A DNA stretch of 64,000 nucleotides from Pedobacter sp. ASV28 (GTDB taxonomy: Bacteria; Bacteroidota; Bacteroidia; Sphingobacteriales; Sphingobacteriaceae), in NCBI RefSeq assembly GCF_016428855.1, contig NZ_JAELTN010000019.1, positions 1 to 64,000 of the forward strand, given 5' to 3'. Every line of letters starts with the position of its first letter. Position 1 is the stretch's first letter. Positions 1 through 9,420 of this stretch are shown one piece after another. The notes under the pieces were generated by a model. That model searched no databases. It was not told the DNA's origin and saw nothing but the letters and a program-made list of their open reading frames with translations. Made by a program: the position numbers and the translations under genes.

Positions 1-123
<123 letters not shown>

Positions 124-522
124 GATACTATCAATAACGAAGTACTTTGACCGTCTGAAAAAATAATCCAAAACGAATAATGAAGTTGAGAGGCTAAAGT
201 TTTCGGGATTATAAATTGTTTCAACCTACCTCATTTCACAATGATCGTAGCTGTTCAAAGCTAGTTGCAAAACTAATTGAACAAAATTTATCCAATATTC
301 CAGGTCATTCGAAAGAAAGGATGGGAGTAATGAGAAAAGCAGGCTGTAATGCCTAGAATTTGTTGGACAACCAAACAGGCATTGATGTGAAGTGGTGTTC
401 TATGGAACAAAGCGGAAACATCGATAAGTAGAGGCAAAAATGATCGAAAGAAAATAGCGCCAAAACAGGTAAAGTAATATTCTATTGATAGCTTATCTTG
501 AACTACGGTTAAGGATAGGTTT
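124..522. other. Contig-end intergenic stretch, no convincing gene
   Basis: No convincing gene is seen. A stop-terminated frame from 125 to 166 (ending R-L-K-K-stop) could be the last residues of a plus-strand gene cut off by the contig end. The stretch up to about 355 also holds a plus-strand frame without a start codon. Neither can be assigned. Because the contig begins in adapter sequence, anything here may be truncated. Confidence 0.4.
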
Positions 523-568
523 AAACGGAGAACCAAATCGAAAGAGGCGGATCTCCGTTTTGTTTTTT
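523..568 (+). terminator. Rho-independent terminator-like hairpin
   Basis: AAACGGAGA (523-531) pairs with TCTCCGTTT (552-560) around a 20-nt loop and is followed by a T-rich run up to 568. It lies upstream of phoH in plus orientation, so it would end a transcript entering from the missing left side of the contig. Confidence 0.5.
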
Positions 569-627
569 AAGACATTTTTTGCTTTATGCTATAATCTTTA
601 AATGCTAAACGCTAATTTTAAGGTATA

Positions 628-1977
628 ATGGCAAAAAAGGAAAATCCTCATCAATTAACCCATAAGATTTTTGTACTCGATACTTCGGTGATCTTATACG
701 ACCATGAGGCCGTAAATAGTTTTCAGGAGCATGATGTGGCTATTCCTGCACTGGTATTGGAAGAACTAGACAATTTTAAAAGTGGTAATGATACCAGAAA
801 CTTTGAAGCGAGAAATTTTATCAGGATCATAGATCAGGCATCTAAGCATAATCTGCTCAATAAATGGTTTTCCCTGAATAAAAATAGCTTGGGAAAGTTT
901 AAGGTATTGCTCAACGAATTTCCCCAAAAGCAAAATGCCGAAATTCTATTTGGCGAAGGAAAGTTTGATAACCGTATCTTGAACGCAGCTTTGGCCTTGA
1001 AAGAAGAACATCCCAGCCATAAAGTTATTCTTGTGTCCAAAGACATCTGTTTGCGCCTTAAGGCTAAATCTTTAGATCTGCATGCCGAAGATTACGAAAC
1101 CGGCAAGGTGAAAAATGTAGATGAACTTTACACTGGAAAAACAGCACTTAAAAATATTGATATTGACATAATTGAGCAGGTTAGAAAAAATGAAGTGGTT
1201 AAGGCTGATGAGATTAAGCTGCCTTTTACCAACGCCAATCATTTCTATATCCTGAAAAACAAAAAAAGGGAGGTGATTACCTATTATAGCCTGCTTGACA
1301 AAACCATAAGGCTGGTAAATAAAGCACCTATCTTTAATATATCGCCAAGAAATGCCGAGCAATGTTTTGCCATTGATGCTTTATTAAACCCAGCGGTTAA
1401 ACTGGTCACCATACAAGGTAATGCAGGCACCGGTAAAACCCTATTGGCCTTGGCCAGTGCGTTGGCTTTAAGAAAGGAATATAGGCAGATTTATATCACC
1501 AGGCCCATTGTGCCTCTTAGCAACAAGGATATAGGTTTTTTGCCTGGAGATGTCAAATCTAAAGTAGATCCCTATATGGCACCCATATGGGATAACCTTA
1601 AATTTATACGCGAACAGTTTGCCAACGATGAGAAAATGCAGTTTAAGATCGATGAGCTGGTAAGAACCGAAAAGATTGAAATAGCCCCATTGGCTTTTAT
1701 TAGGGGCAGAACATTGACCAAGATCTTCTTTATTGTTGACGAGGCGCAGAACTTAACCCCACATGAAATCAAAACCATTATCAGCAGGGCGGGGGAACAT
1801 ACCAAAATTGTATTTACCGGCGATATCTATCAAATCGATACTCCTTATCTTGATTCGGAAAGTAATGGACTTTCATACCTCATTGAGAATGCCAAGCACC
1901 ATCCACTTTATGCGCATATTACCTTACAAAAAGGCGAAAGAAGTGAGTTGGCTAATCTGGCTACAGAATTGCTATAA
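628..1977 (+). CDS. PhoH family protein with PIN domain (YlaK type)
   Basis: Cytoplasmic ATPase of the PhoH-like family with an N-terminal PIN nuclease-like domain; this architecture is linked to RNA metabolism. The PIN part covers about residues 12-150, with acidic residues expected of the fold at D18 (VLDTSV), E45/E46, D114 and D139. The PhoH domain has a Walker A GNAGTGKT at 264-271 and a Walker B FFIVDEAQ at 367-374. The length of 449 aa is normal for PIN-PhoH fusions. It begins with ATG shortly after an AT-rich leader and stands alone; its downstream neighbour converges on it with a 26-bp gap. The exact substrate is not known from sequence. Confidence 0.93.
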   Translation: MAKKENPHQLTHKIFVLDTSVILYDHEAVNSFQEHDVAIPALVLEELDNFKSGNDTRNFEARNFIRIIDQASKHNLLNKWFSLNKNSLGKFKVLLNEFPQKQNAEILFGEGKFDNRILNAALALKEEHPSHKVILVSKDICLRLKAKSLDLHAEDYETGKVKNVDELYTGKTALKNIDIDIIEQVRKNEVVKADEIKLPFTNANHFYILKNKKREVITYYSLLDKTIRLVNKAPIFNISPRNAEQCFAIDALLNPAVKLVTIQGNAGTGKTLLALASALALRKEYRQIYITRPIVPLSNKDIGFLPGDVKSKVDPYMAPIWDNLKFIREQFANDEKMQFKIDELVRTEKIEIAPLAFIRGRTLTKIFFIVDEAQNLTPHEIKTIISRAGEHTKIVFTGDIYQIDTPYLDSESNGLSYLIENAKHHPLYAHITLQKGERSELANLATELL

Positions 1978-2003
1978 CTGGTTGACTAATTATTTCTCTG
2001 GTC

Positions 2004-3215
2004 TTAATGATGTTTTTTCAAGGTTTGGTAGCAGATTATAATCGATACACAGGTAAGCAGTGCTCCCATGATAAAAGGGGCTCCTGGAAAGTATAGATTT
2101 GTTTTCGGGCTGGTGAAATGTGCAAATAGAAAAGACATGAGTAAAGGTCCGATAATACTTGCCAAGCTCATGAAACTGGTCATAATTCCCTGCAGTTCGC
2201 CCTGTTCATCTGCACGTACCTGTGTAGAGATAATGCCTTGGATAGCCGGTCCGGTAATTCCAGCGAGGGCGTAGGGAACAATAAAGGCAAACATCATCCA
2301 ACCCTTACTGGCAAAGGCAAATAAGATAAAGCCCAGTACATATAAACCCAATCCCATCATTATCGATTTTTTATGTCCAAATTTAGGAATGATCAACCTG
2401 ATCAAGCCACCTTGTACAATGGCTACGGTTAAGCCTACAAAACCTAGGGAATAGCCTACCCAGGAACGATTCCAGTCGAATTTTTCTTTGGTATAATAGG
2501 CCCATACGGTTTGTGTAGATTGGGCAGCAATATATAAAATGAGTAGGGCGGTTAATAAGCCAATTAATGCAGGATAACGTTTTATTTGCATTAAGGCACC
2601 TACCGGATTGGCTCTTTTCCATTCGAATTTACGTCTGTTCTCTTTTTTTAGCGATTCGGGAAGGATAAAGAAGCCATAAAGCCAATTGATCAAAGATAGG
2701 CCGCCTGCGATCATGAAAGGTACCCTAGTGCCAAACTCACCAAATATTCCACCCAGCACAGGGCCTATGATAAAGCCAATGCCAAAAGCAGCGCCAATCA
2801 ATCCGAAGTTTTGTGCTCTTTTTTCTGGGGTGCTTATATCTGCAATATAAGCGGATGCCGTAGTGATACTGGCCCCGCAAAGTCCAGCTATAATCCTCCC
2901 GATAAACAATAGGGTAATGGTGTGGGCAAAGGACAGAAAGAAGTAGTCTATGGCCATGCCCAATAAAGAAATCAGCAATACTGGCCTACGGCCCATTTTA
3001 TCGCTAAGTGCTCCCAAGATAGGAGAGCATGCAAACATCATGAGCGAATAGATGGTGAGCATTATCCCCCCGTATTCAGAAGCTTTGCTTAAAGTAGAGC
3101 CGGTAAGCTCTTTGATCAGGTCGGGCATGATAGGGATGATAATGCCAAAGCCTATGCAATCAAAAAGTATGGTAACCAATATAAAGAATATACCTGCTGT
3201 TCTATTTTTCGACAT
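2004..3215 (-). CDS. MFS transporter, TCR/Tet-like family
   Basis: Inner-membrane proton-coupled efflux pump of the major facilitator superfamily, resembling the TCR/Tet drug-efflux branch. About 12 hydrophobic segments are visible. The loop between segments 2 and 3 carries the MFS signature GALSDKMGRRPVLL, and GPVLGG in the middle of the N-terminal half fits antiporter motif C. An upstream TTG would extend the frame by seven codons, but it sits inside a TACCTTTG promoter box, so the ATG at 3215 (protein starting MSKNRTAG) is preferred, giving 403 aa. The substrate cannot be assigned and resistance should not be assumed. It converges with phoH. Confidence 0.88.
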   Translation of the reverse strand: MSKNRTAGIFFILVTILFDCIGFGIIIPIMPDLIKELTGSTLSKASEYGGIMLTIYSLMMFACSPILGALSDKMGRRPVLLISLLGMAIDYFFLSFAHTITLLFIGRIIAGLCGASITTASAYIADISTPEKRAQNFGLIGAAFGIGFIIGPVLGGIFGEFGTRVPFMIAGGLSLINWLYGFFILPESLKKENRRKFEWKRANPVGALMQIKRYPALIGLLTALLILYIAAQSTQTVWAYYTKEKFDWNRSWVGYSLGFVGLTVAIVQGGLIRLIIPKFGHKKSIMMGLGLYVLGFILFAFASKGWMMFAFIVPYALAGITGPAIQGIISTQVRADEQGELQGIMTSFMSLASIIGPLLMSFLFAHFTSPKTNLYFPGAPFIMGALLTCVSIIICYQTLKKHH

Positions 3216-3233
3216 AAATGTAAGGTTGGGATA

Positions 3234-3241
3234 CAAAGGTA
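3234..3241 (-). promoter_or_regulatory. Bacteroidota -7 promoter box of the MFS gene
   Basis: The minus strand reads TACCTTTG, an exact match to the Bacteroidota sigma -7 consensus TAnnTTTG. It ends 18 nt before the chosen ATG at 3215. Its overlap with the alternative TTG start argues against that longer start. No clear -33 TTTG was identified. Confidence 0.5.
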
Positions 3242-3636
3242 ATTTTATTTGTAAAAATGTACTTGAGAAATCAATTTTTTCCCGTAGGATTTAGCGCAGG
3301 TTGGTAGCCGACGAGATGTGATGAAATCATGGATTCAACTTGTTTTTTGGTGGAAAAAGGCTGTGCATGGGCTTTTATGGAAATGCTCGAAATCACCTGA
3401 GAAATCCATAAATTAGGGCATACTTCTCATTTATTTGGCATATTTAGGTGTCGAAATTATATTTTGTTTAATATCATAATTAACTTATTATCAGTATTTT
3501 TAAGTTATTTTATTTATACTTTTTATTTATATATTGGTTGTCTACTGCTTTTAAAACTCGTTAAATTTCAAAATTTAATTTTGTTTAATATATTAAATAT
3601 TTGTAATACAATGAATTATGGTTTATTATTAAACTT
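3242..3636. other. AT-rich intergenic region
   Basis: About 400 bases without a supported gene. From roughly 3450 to 3640 the sequence is almost entirely A and T. A 62-codon frame there encodes only a low-complexity hydrophobic string (Leu, Ile, Phe, Tyr, Asn) and looks like a composition artefact. It separates the MFS gene promoter on the left from the end of a small minus-strand gene. Confidence 0.5.
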
Positions 3637-3885
3637 TTACTGCTGTTTTTGATAAGCCGTAACGAAATCTGTTCTCATGCTTTTAAATCTTTCTATAACG
3701 GTTGTGATAAATTCTTCATCGATGATTTGAAAAACTTCGTTTACACCTCCTCCCATGAGGTCAAGTTCAGCTAGTTTGTAGCTTTGCTCATAAGGTCCCT
3801 GTTCAAATTTTACAATGTATTTTTGGTTCATGCTGAAGATGCTGATCTTGCATTGTGGGTGTGGTAGTTCTGCAATTATTCTCAT
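3637..3885 (-). CDS. Small hypothetical protein
   Basis: An 82-aa soluble protein of unknown function with an ATG start. It has no signal peptide or membrane segment. The middle contains a glycine triplet (LMGGGVNEVFQIIDEEF) followed by a predicted amphipathic helix ending in Gln-Lys residues. It is not recognised as a named family. It lies downstream of the S46 peptidase in the same direction, separated from it by a palindromic repeat element, so it probably has its own promoter. Ordinary composition and a plausible start support it as real. Confidence 0.6.
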   Translation of the reverse strand: MRIIAELPHPQCKISIFSMNQKYIVKFEQGPYEQSYKLAELDLMGGGVNEVFQIIDEEFITTVIERFKSMRTDFVTAYQKQQ

Positions 3886-3903
3886 GTTTTTTGTTTTTAA
3901 GGT

Positions 3904-3988
3904 ATGATCGTCATTTCGAATGAACGGAGATCTCCTACAATTATGGGGGCAGAAGTATTTGCCGTTGATGTTATTCGAAATGACGATC
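3904..3988. repeat. REP/MITE-like palindromic element
   Basis: The 16-mer GATCGTCATTTCGAAT at 3906-3921 is repeated as its exact inverse complement at 3973-3988, enclosing about 51 bases that include the string GGAGATCTCC. The arms lie between the S46 peptidase stop codon and the next small gene. The arm sequence resembles short interspersed palindromic repeats common between Bacteroidota genes. It may also act as a transcript-end hairpin for the peptidase mRNA. Confidence 0.6.
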
Positions 3989-3995
3989 TGATTGA

Positions 3996-6164
3996 TTACG
4001 GGTTTACCCCCATTTCTTTCAGTAGAAAATCGGCCTTGTCAATTTTTGAAGCTGCCCATAGCACATACCTGATGTCAACTCCAATCGAGCGGCTGTAGCT
4101 TTCATTCCAGGCATAATCATTAATGGTAGCGCCATAGGCCCGATCAAAGTTTACGCCGATCAGTTCGCCGTTGGCATTCATGATTGGAGACCCCGAATTG
4201 CCTCCTGTAGTGTCCATGTTGTATAGCAGGGCTACGGGTACGTCATTTAATTCCTTTTTAACAAAAGGACCAAAGTCTTTCTTTGTCCATAATTGTTTAA
4301 TGATATCAGGATAATAGAAATCGGGATTTCCGGTAGCGCCTTTTTCTAAGATACCCTTGATCGTGGTAAATGGTGACATATAAGTGGCATCTGCCGGAGA
4401 GTAGCCCCTTACATAGCCATAAGTTAGTCGTAAGGTACTGTTGGCATCGGGAATAAATCCCTTTTGCAGGAACTTTTCTTTCACGTTTACATAATCGCCC
4501 ATTAGTTTGTTCAATAAGCCGTCCCTACGGTCTTTTTCGGGCTTAAGTTCGGTAATCTGTCTGGCAATGTCGTTTTCGAATAAAAGTAGGCCGTCATTAT
4601 AGTCGCCAATGGATTTGCCAGACTTTAAGAGGTTATTGAATACGTAAGCTTGATCCTTTAATTTGGTCAGGCCAAAGGTATCGTTAATATATTCATTAAT
4701 GGCTGTCTCATTGTTGTTGCTCCTTGCAGTGATTTTGTCGACGGCAGTCACCCGTTGGTTGGGCGTAAAGCTTACGGCGTCGCTCATCATTTTCTTAAAG
4801 ATCCTTCTGTCTACATCTAGGTCATAAGCAGCATAAATGTTGTCTAATGTTTGTTTAAGCTTGGCGATGTTTGCGGCAAAGTAGGATTCTTTTTGCGCGG
4901 CAGGTTGTTTGTTCAGCTCATTTTTGAATAGGTTGATGTTTTTGGCAACGTTCAGTAGGCTGGTGGAAGTGTAAATTTGCCCTAGCCAAAGGTCTCTGTT
5001 GGCATCTCCATTGATTTGTTTGTACAGTTGGTCTATGTTGTCCATAAGTTGACCGTATTGGGCTTTAACATCCGCATTGTTATTGATGAACTGGGCCAAT
5101 GACTCATCTTCCTGTTTTTTTTGTCCAATGAGGTCGATACCTTTAATTCCGGTCAATTTGCCTCTGTAGTTTTTCATTACATTGGCATTTCTTTTAATTC
5201 TTGTGGCCAACTTTATTTCGGTTGTTTTATCTTTTTTGCCTACATTTTCCATGGTGCTGTTCTGGAAATCGTAAAGATCGGAAGTGTAAGGCAGTACGTA
5301 TTTTGCCTGATACGCTATGAACTGTGCAGGCCTATGCCTGAATGTCTTTCCAGGATAACCCAAGATGAATACAAAATCTTCCTCATTGGTGCCATTGGGA
5401 TTAACCTTTAACGATTTTTTGGGGACATAGGGTATATTCTCTTTTGCATATTTTGCAGGCTTGCCATCTTTGCCTACATAGGCCCTCATGAAAGAATAAT
5501 CTCCGGTATGTCGTGGCCAGACCCAATTATCGGTTTCGCCACCAAATTCTCCTATCTGCCTATTTGGAATATAGACCAATCTTACATCTTGAATGGTTTT
5601 ATAACGGAACAATACATATGTTTTTCCGATAAACATTTCCGATACTTCTGCTTTGATACTTGGATCTTTCTTTTCTGCTTCGGCAGCGAGGCTTTTCATG
5701 GCATTGTTGATCAATTGTAGGCGTGCTGCAGGATCTTCTATTTGTGCAACCGCACCTAAAACTTTGCCTGAAACATCTTCATAACTGTCAGTAATACGGC
5801 AAGTTAATCCTTTTGCTTCAATTTCTTGTTCACGTGTTCTGGCCACAAAGCCATTGTTCAGGTAATCATGCTCTGGTGTGCTGGCCAATTGCACAGCACT
5901 GAAAGCACAGTGGTGGTTGGTAATGATCAATCCCTGGTCCGAAACAAAGGAGCCGGTACATCCTCCAACATTTACCAGGGCATCTACCAGGCTTATGCCG
6001 TTAGGGTTATAGACTTCGTTCTGATCAATTTTTAGTCCTGCTTTTTTCAGGTCGAGCTTGTGGATTTCGCTTAAAGGAAACATGCCTTCTTCACGAACTT
6101 TATATCCAAGGTGCGAAATTCCGCCAATTAGAAGTAAAGTAATTAATAAGCTTTTCTTATTCAT
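3996..6164 (-). CDS. dpp11: S46 dipeptidyl-peptidase, predicted Asp/Glu-specific (DPP11 type)
   Basis: Secreted serine exopeptidase that removes dipeptides from the N-terminus of oligopeptides, probably periplasmic. The 722-aa length is typical of family S46. A signal-like hydrophobic stretch (LLITLLLIGG) starts at residue 6. The catalytic triad is H85 (in TNHHC), D222 (in RHTGDYS) and S657 (in GGNSGSP). The residue 18 positions after the serine is Arg (R675, in NFDR). In Porphyromonas gingivalis the equivalent Arg673 makes DPP11 acid-specific, whereas DPP7 has Gly there. Acidic P1 specificity is therefore inferred. It is a single gene followed by a palindromic repeat. Confidence 0.93.
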   Translation of the reverse strand: MNKKSLLITLLLIGGISHLGYKVREEGMFPLSEIHKLDLKKAGLKIDQNEVYNPNGISLVDALVNVGGCTGSFVSDQGLIITNHHCAFSAVQLASTPEHDYLNNGFVARTREQEIEAKGLTCRITDSYEDVSGKVLGAVAQIEDPAARLQLINNAMKSLAAEAEKKDPSIKAEVSEMFIGKTYVLFRYKTIQDVRLVYIPNRQIGEFGGETDNWVWPRHTGDYSFMRAYVGKDGKPAKYAKENIPYVPKKSLKVNPNGTNEEDFVFILGYPGKTFRHRPAQFIAYQAKYVLPYTSDLYDFQNSTMENVGKKDKTTEIKLATRIKRNANVMKNYRGKLTGIKGIDLIGQKKQEDESLAQFINNNADVKAQYGQLMDNIDQLYKQINGDANRDLWLGQIYTSTSLLNVAKNINLFKNELNKQPAAQKESYFAANIAKLKQTLDNIYAAYDLDVDRRIFKKMMSDAVSFTPNQRVTAVDKITARSNNNETAINEYINDTFGLTKLKDQAYVFNNLLKSGKSIGDYNDGLLLFENDIARQITELKPEKDRRDGLLNKLMGDYVNVKEKFLQKGFIPDANSTLRLTYGYVRGYSPADATYMSPFTTIKGILEKGATGNPDFYYPDIIKQLWTKKDFGPFVKKELNDVPVALLYNMDTTGGNSGSPIMNANGELIGVNFDRAYGATINDYAWNESYSRSIGVDIRYVLWAASKIDKADFLLKEMGVNP

Positions 6165-6319
6165 TGTGTTGTTAGTTAAGTTCTAAGCCTCCAAAACTAA
6201 TGAAATTGTTTTAACCAAGCATAGAATGTGGAATAGTAACTGCATGTTAATTTGATTGGTGGCATAATTCATGGCTTTTATATGATATTTTCCTCAAGGG
6301 CAATTTTAAATTTAATGGC

Positions 6320-6327
6320 TAACTTTG
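6320..6327 (+). promoter_or_regulatory. Possible -7 promoter box of the fRMsr gene
   Basis: TAACTTTG matches TAnnTTTG and ends only four bases before the ATG at 6332, so a transcript from here would be nearly leaderless. No clear -33 TTTG was found at the usual distance. Confidence 0.4.
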
Positions 6328-6331
6328 TGTT

Positions 6332-6808
6332 ATGGCAGAAGATTTAACCATCAGCAGGGCAGGTACCAAGGAAGAGCAGTACCAGTCGATTATTCCGCAA
6401 CTATCCGCTTTATTGGAAGGAGAAACAGATTTGATAGCCAATCTTGCCAATATGGCCGCGGCATTAAAAGAGCAGTTCAATTGGTTTTGGGTAGGTTTTT
6501 ACCTGATCAAAAACGAAGAGTTGGTACTGGGCCCATTTCAGGGGCCGGTAGCCTGTACGCGTATTGGAAAGGGAAAAGGGGTGTGTGGCAGTTCTTGGGA
6601 AAGGGAAGAAACCATTATTGTTCCAAATGTAGATGAATTTCCAGGTCATATTGCCTGTGCTTCCGCTTCGAAATCAGAAATTGTTATTCCTTTTTATCAA
6701 AGAGGCAAGATCGCTGGAGTACTAGATGTTGATAGTGAGTATCTATCTCATTTTGATGAAGTTGATCATAAATACCTGAATAAAATAATTAGATTAATTA
6801 ATGACTAG
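6332..6808 (+). CDS. msrC: Free methionine-(R)-sulfoxide reductase, GAF domain
   Basis: Cytoplasmic GAF-domain enzyme that reduces free L-methionine-(R)-sulfoxide with thioredoxin, part of oxidative damage repair. The single GAF domain fills all 158 residues. Three cysteines at 75, 85 and 109 (in GPVACTR, GVCGSS and HIACAS) have the same 10- and 24-residue spacing as Cys84, Cys94 and Cys118 of the E. coli enzyme, which supports catalytic function rather than nucleotide sensing. The frame overlaps the start of the DNA glycosylase gene by 8 bases, implying one transcript for two damage-repair genes. Confidence 0.92.
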   Translation: MAEDLTISRAGTKEEQYQSIIPQLSALLEGETDLIANLANMAAALKEQFNWFWVGFYLIKNEELVLGPFQGPVACTRIGKGKGVCGSSWEREETIIVPNVDEFPGHIACASASKSEIVIPFYQRGKIAGVLDVDSEYLSHFDEVDHKYLNKIIRLIND

Positions 6809-7403
6809 GCTTTCTTCCGATTTTTATCAGAACGAGGACGTATCTAGCGTGGCCAAACAGTTACTTGGCAAGTTGTTGTTCACTTATGTTGATGGGGAAC
6901 TAACAGGAGGCGTGATTACGGAAACCGAAGCATATGATGGCGTTGTAGACAAAGCTTGCCATGCTTTTGGGGGAAGAAACACCAATAGGACAGCTACTAT
7001 GTATTTGGCAGGTGGTGTAACTTATGTTTACCTATGTTATGGTATCCATCATTTGTTAAACGTAGTAAGTGGTAAAGAGGGTAATCCGCAGGCGGTTTTG
7101 ATAAGGGCCATTGAACCAAAGGTGGGTATTGAAACCATGTTGCTAAGGAGAAAAATGGAAAAGTTAGCGCCACGTATTACTGCTGGCCCTGGTGCTCTGT
7201 CGCAAGCCCTGGGTATTGACAAACAATTGAATGCAAAACATCTGTCTGCCAACGAAATATGGATTGAGGAAGATCTGAATTATAAAGCGCCCGAAATTGT
7301 CACCACCACCAGGATAGGGGTAGCCTATGCACAAGAACATGCGCTATGGCCCTTTCGCTTTTATATAAAGGGCAATAAGTTTGTAAGCAAGCCCAATTCT
7401 TAA
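6801..7403 (+). CDS. DNA-3-methyladenine glycosylase (AAG/MPG family)
   Basis: Base-excision repair glycosylase that flips out and removes alkylated purines such as 3-methyladenine. The 200-aa length and the motifs match the AAG family: ETEAY near residue 40 with the catalytic glutamate, the GRNTNRT stretch, and VTYVYLCYGIHHLLNVV. The ATG lies inside the end of the upstream fRMsr gene (8-base overlap), so translation is probably coupled. It converges on ruvB with a 12-base gap. Confidence 0.93.
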   Translation: MTRLSSDFYQNEDVSSVAKQLLGKLLFTYVDGELTGGVITETEAYDGVVDKACHAFGGRNTNRTATMYLAGGVTYVYLCYGIHHLLNVVSGKEGNPQAVLIRAIEPKVGIETMLLRRKMEKLAPRITAGPGALSQALGIDKQLNAKHLSANEIWIEEDLNYKAPEIVTTTRIGVAYAQEHALWPFRFYIKGNKFVSKPNS

Positions 7404-7415
7404 CGGTTTCTTTTG

Positions 7416-8438
7416 CTAGAATAATTTGCCGGTTTGCCCCAGTCTTATACGGTTAAGGTGTTTATAGGCCGCTTCTGTTACTTCACGTCCGCGTGCGGTG
7501 CGCATGAGGTAACCTTCCTGGATAAGGAAAGGTTCGTACACTTCTTCAATGGTACCATCATCTTCACCTACGGCAGTAGCAATGGTTTTCAGCCCAACTG
7601 GGCCTCCCTTAAATTTATCAATAATGGCCAAAAGGATCTTATTGTCCATCTCGTCCAATCCGTGTTCATCGACATTTAAGGCCGATAAGGCATAACGGGC
7701 TATTTCGGTATCGATGCTTCCATTGCCCTTTATCTGGGCAAAATCTCTGGTACGACGCAATAAGGCATTGGCTATACGTGGCGTACCTCGGCTGCGTCGG
7801 GCAATTTCATAAGCGCCCTCATCACTAATAGGGGTATTGAGTATAGCAGAAGACCTCAGTACGATAGTCGTCAGCAGTTTGGCATCATAATAGGCCAAAC
7901 GAGAATTGATGCCAAACCTGGCCCTTAAAGGGGCGGTTAACAGACCCGATCGGGTAGTGGCGCCTACAAGGGTAAAGGGGTTAAGTCCTATTTGCACAGA
8001 GCGGGCATTAGGGCCACTCTCTAACATAATGTCAATTTTGTAATCTTCCATAGCAGAATACAGATATTCTTCCACTAGGGGACTTAAACGGTGTATTTCA
8101 TCAATAAATAGGATGTCGCCGCTTTCCAAATTGGTCAACAAACCAGCTAAATCTCCGGGTTTATCCAATACTGGACCCGAAGTTACCTTGATGTTTACGC
8201 CCATTTCATTGGCAATAATGTACGATAGGGTAGTCTTGCCCAAGCCCGGAGGGCCATGTAGCAAAACATGATCCAACGCTTCGCCACGCAATTTGGCTGC
8301 TTTTACGAAAATCTTCAGGTTTTCGAGAATCTTATCCTGCCCAGTAAAATCCTCAAACTCTTGTGGTCGCAATACTTTTTCGATATCACGTTCTGTAGGG
8401 CTTAAGTTTTCTGAAGAAGGATCTAGATTTTCATTCAT
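7416..8438 (-). CDS. ruvB: Holliday junction DNA helicase RuvB
   Basis: AAA+ ATPase motor of the RuvAB branch-migration complex in homologous recombination. The 340-aa length is standard. Walker A GPPGLGKT ends at residue 69, Walker B FIDEIHRL is near 111-118, sensor 1 lies in GATTRSGLL, and the C-terminal winged helix contains RTARGREVT. ruvA and ruvC are not in the window, which is usual for Bacteroidota. It is transcribed alone, convergent with the DNA glycosylase gene and 88 bp from the end of the upstream dehydrogenase. Confidence 0.97.
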   Translation of the reverse strand: MNENLDPSSENLSPTERDIEKVLRPQEFEDFTGQDKILENLKIFVKAAKLRGEALDHVLLHGPPGLGKTTLSYIIANEMGVNIKVTSGPVLDKPGDLAGLLTNLESGDILFIDEIHRLSPLVEEYLYSAMEDYKIDIMLESGPNARSVQIGLNPFTLVGATTRSGLLTAPLRARFGINSRLAYYDAKLLTTIVLRSSAILNTPISDEGAYEIARRSRGTPRIANALLRRTRDFAQIKGNGSIDTEIARYALSALNVDEHGLDEMDNKILLAIIDKFKGGPVGLKTIATAVGEDDGTIEEVYEPFLIQEGYLMRTARGREVTEAAYKHLNRIRLGQTGKLF

Positions 8439-8526
8439 GCTACAAAGATATATTTTTACAACGCATATCAGCCAGCCGGTTCAATGAAAATTGATTTGGC
8501 AAAGAGGTGGCCCTGGAAATACTACA

Positions 8527-9420
8527 TCATGTTACATTGAATTTGCCCGCTACTTTTGCTTCTTTCAAGCCATGACTATAGTCATAGAAACCCTCACCAG
8601 ATTTAACGCCTTTTTTGCCTGCCGTTACCATGTTGACCAATAGTGGGCAAGGGGCATATTTAGGATTTCCAAAGCCTTGGTGCAATACCTTCAGAATGGC
8701 CAAACAAACGTCCAATCCAATAAAATCGGCCAGTTGTAAAGGGCCCATTGGATGTGCCATGCCCAGTTTCATCACTGTATCGATTTCATGAACCCCGGCC
8801 ACACCTTCATATAAGGAATAAGTGGCTTCATTGATCATGGGCATTAATATACGATTGGCTATAAAGCCGGGATAATCATTCACCTCGACCGGAACTTTGT
8901 CCAGTTTATGGGAAATTTCCATGACCAATCGGGTCGTTGCGTCGCTGGTTGCATAACCTCTGATCACTTCCACTAATTTCATGATCGGTACAGGATTCAT
9001 AAAGTGCATACCAATTACTTTGTCGCCACGTTGGGTAACCGAGGCGATCTGTGTAATGGAAATGGAGGAGGTATTGCTTGCCAAAATCGTATTTGGCCCA
9101 GTAAATTCGTCCAGTTCTTTAAATAGCTGTAGTTTTAAGTTGGTATTTTCTGTAGCTGCTTCAACTACAAGATCAACATTGGCCACACCATCTTTCAAAT
9201 CGGTGTAGGTGGTTATATTTCCTAAAGTATGTTTTTTTTCTGCTTCGGTTAAAGTTCCCTTGGCCAATTGCCTGTCCAAATTTTTGGAAATGGTTTCGAT
9301 GGCTTTTTGCAAAGCAGCCTTGTTAATGTCGATGAGGTTCACCTGATAACCAAATTGGGCAAAGGTGTGTGCAATGCCATTGCCCATGGTTCCTGAACCG
9401 ATTACCGCTATATTTTTCAT
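8527..9420 (-). CDS. 3-hydroxybutyryl-CoA dehydrogenase
   Basis: Cytoplasmic NAD(P)-dependent oxidoreductase that interconverts (S)-3-hydroxybutyryl-CoA and acetoacetyl-CoA in fatty-acid or butanoate metabolism. The Rossmann motif is GSGTMGNG at residues 8-15 near the N-terminus. MHFMNPVPIMKLVEV carries the conserved active-site His region, and GPLQLADFIGLDVCL belongs to the C-terminal helical dimerisation domain. The 297-aa length fits the short stand-alone HBD/PaaH type without a fused hydratase. No neighbouring beta-oxidation gene is present. It marks the left border of the accessory stretch that follows. Confidence 0.93.
   Translation of the reverse strand: MKNIAVIGSGTMGNGIAHTFAQFGYQVNLIDINKAALQKAIETISKNLDRQLAKGTLTEAEKKHTLGNITTYTDLKDGVANVDLVVEAATENTNLKLQLFKELDEFTGPNTILASNTSSISITQIASVTQRGDKVIGMHFMNPVPIMKLVEVIRGYATSDATTRLVMEISHKLDKVPVEVNDYPGFIANRILMPMINEATYSLYEGVAGVHEIDTVMKLGMAHPMGPLQLADFIGLDVCLAILKVLHQGFGNPKYAPCPLLVNMVTAGKKGVKSGEGFYDYSHGLKEAKVAGKFNVT

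Noticed and set aside
288..536. 82-codon minus-strand frame near the contig end
   Set aside because: It overlaps the terminator hairpin, has no family likeness, and its composition looks like a chance frame.
3464..3652. 62-codon plus-strand frame
   Set aside because: It is an almost pure A/T stretch encoding low-complexity hydrophobic residues and overlaps the end of a better-supported minus-strand gene.
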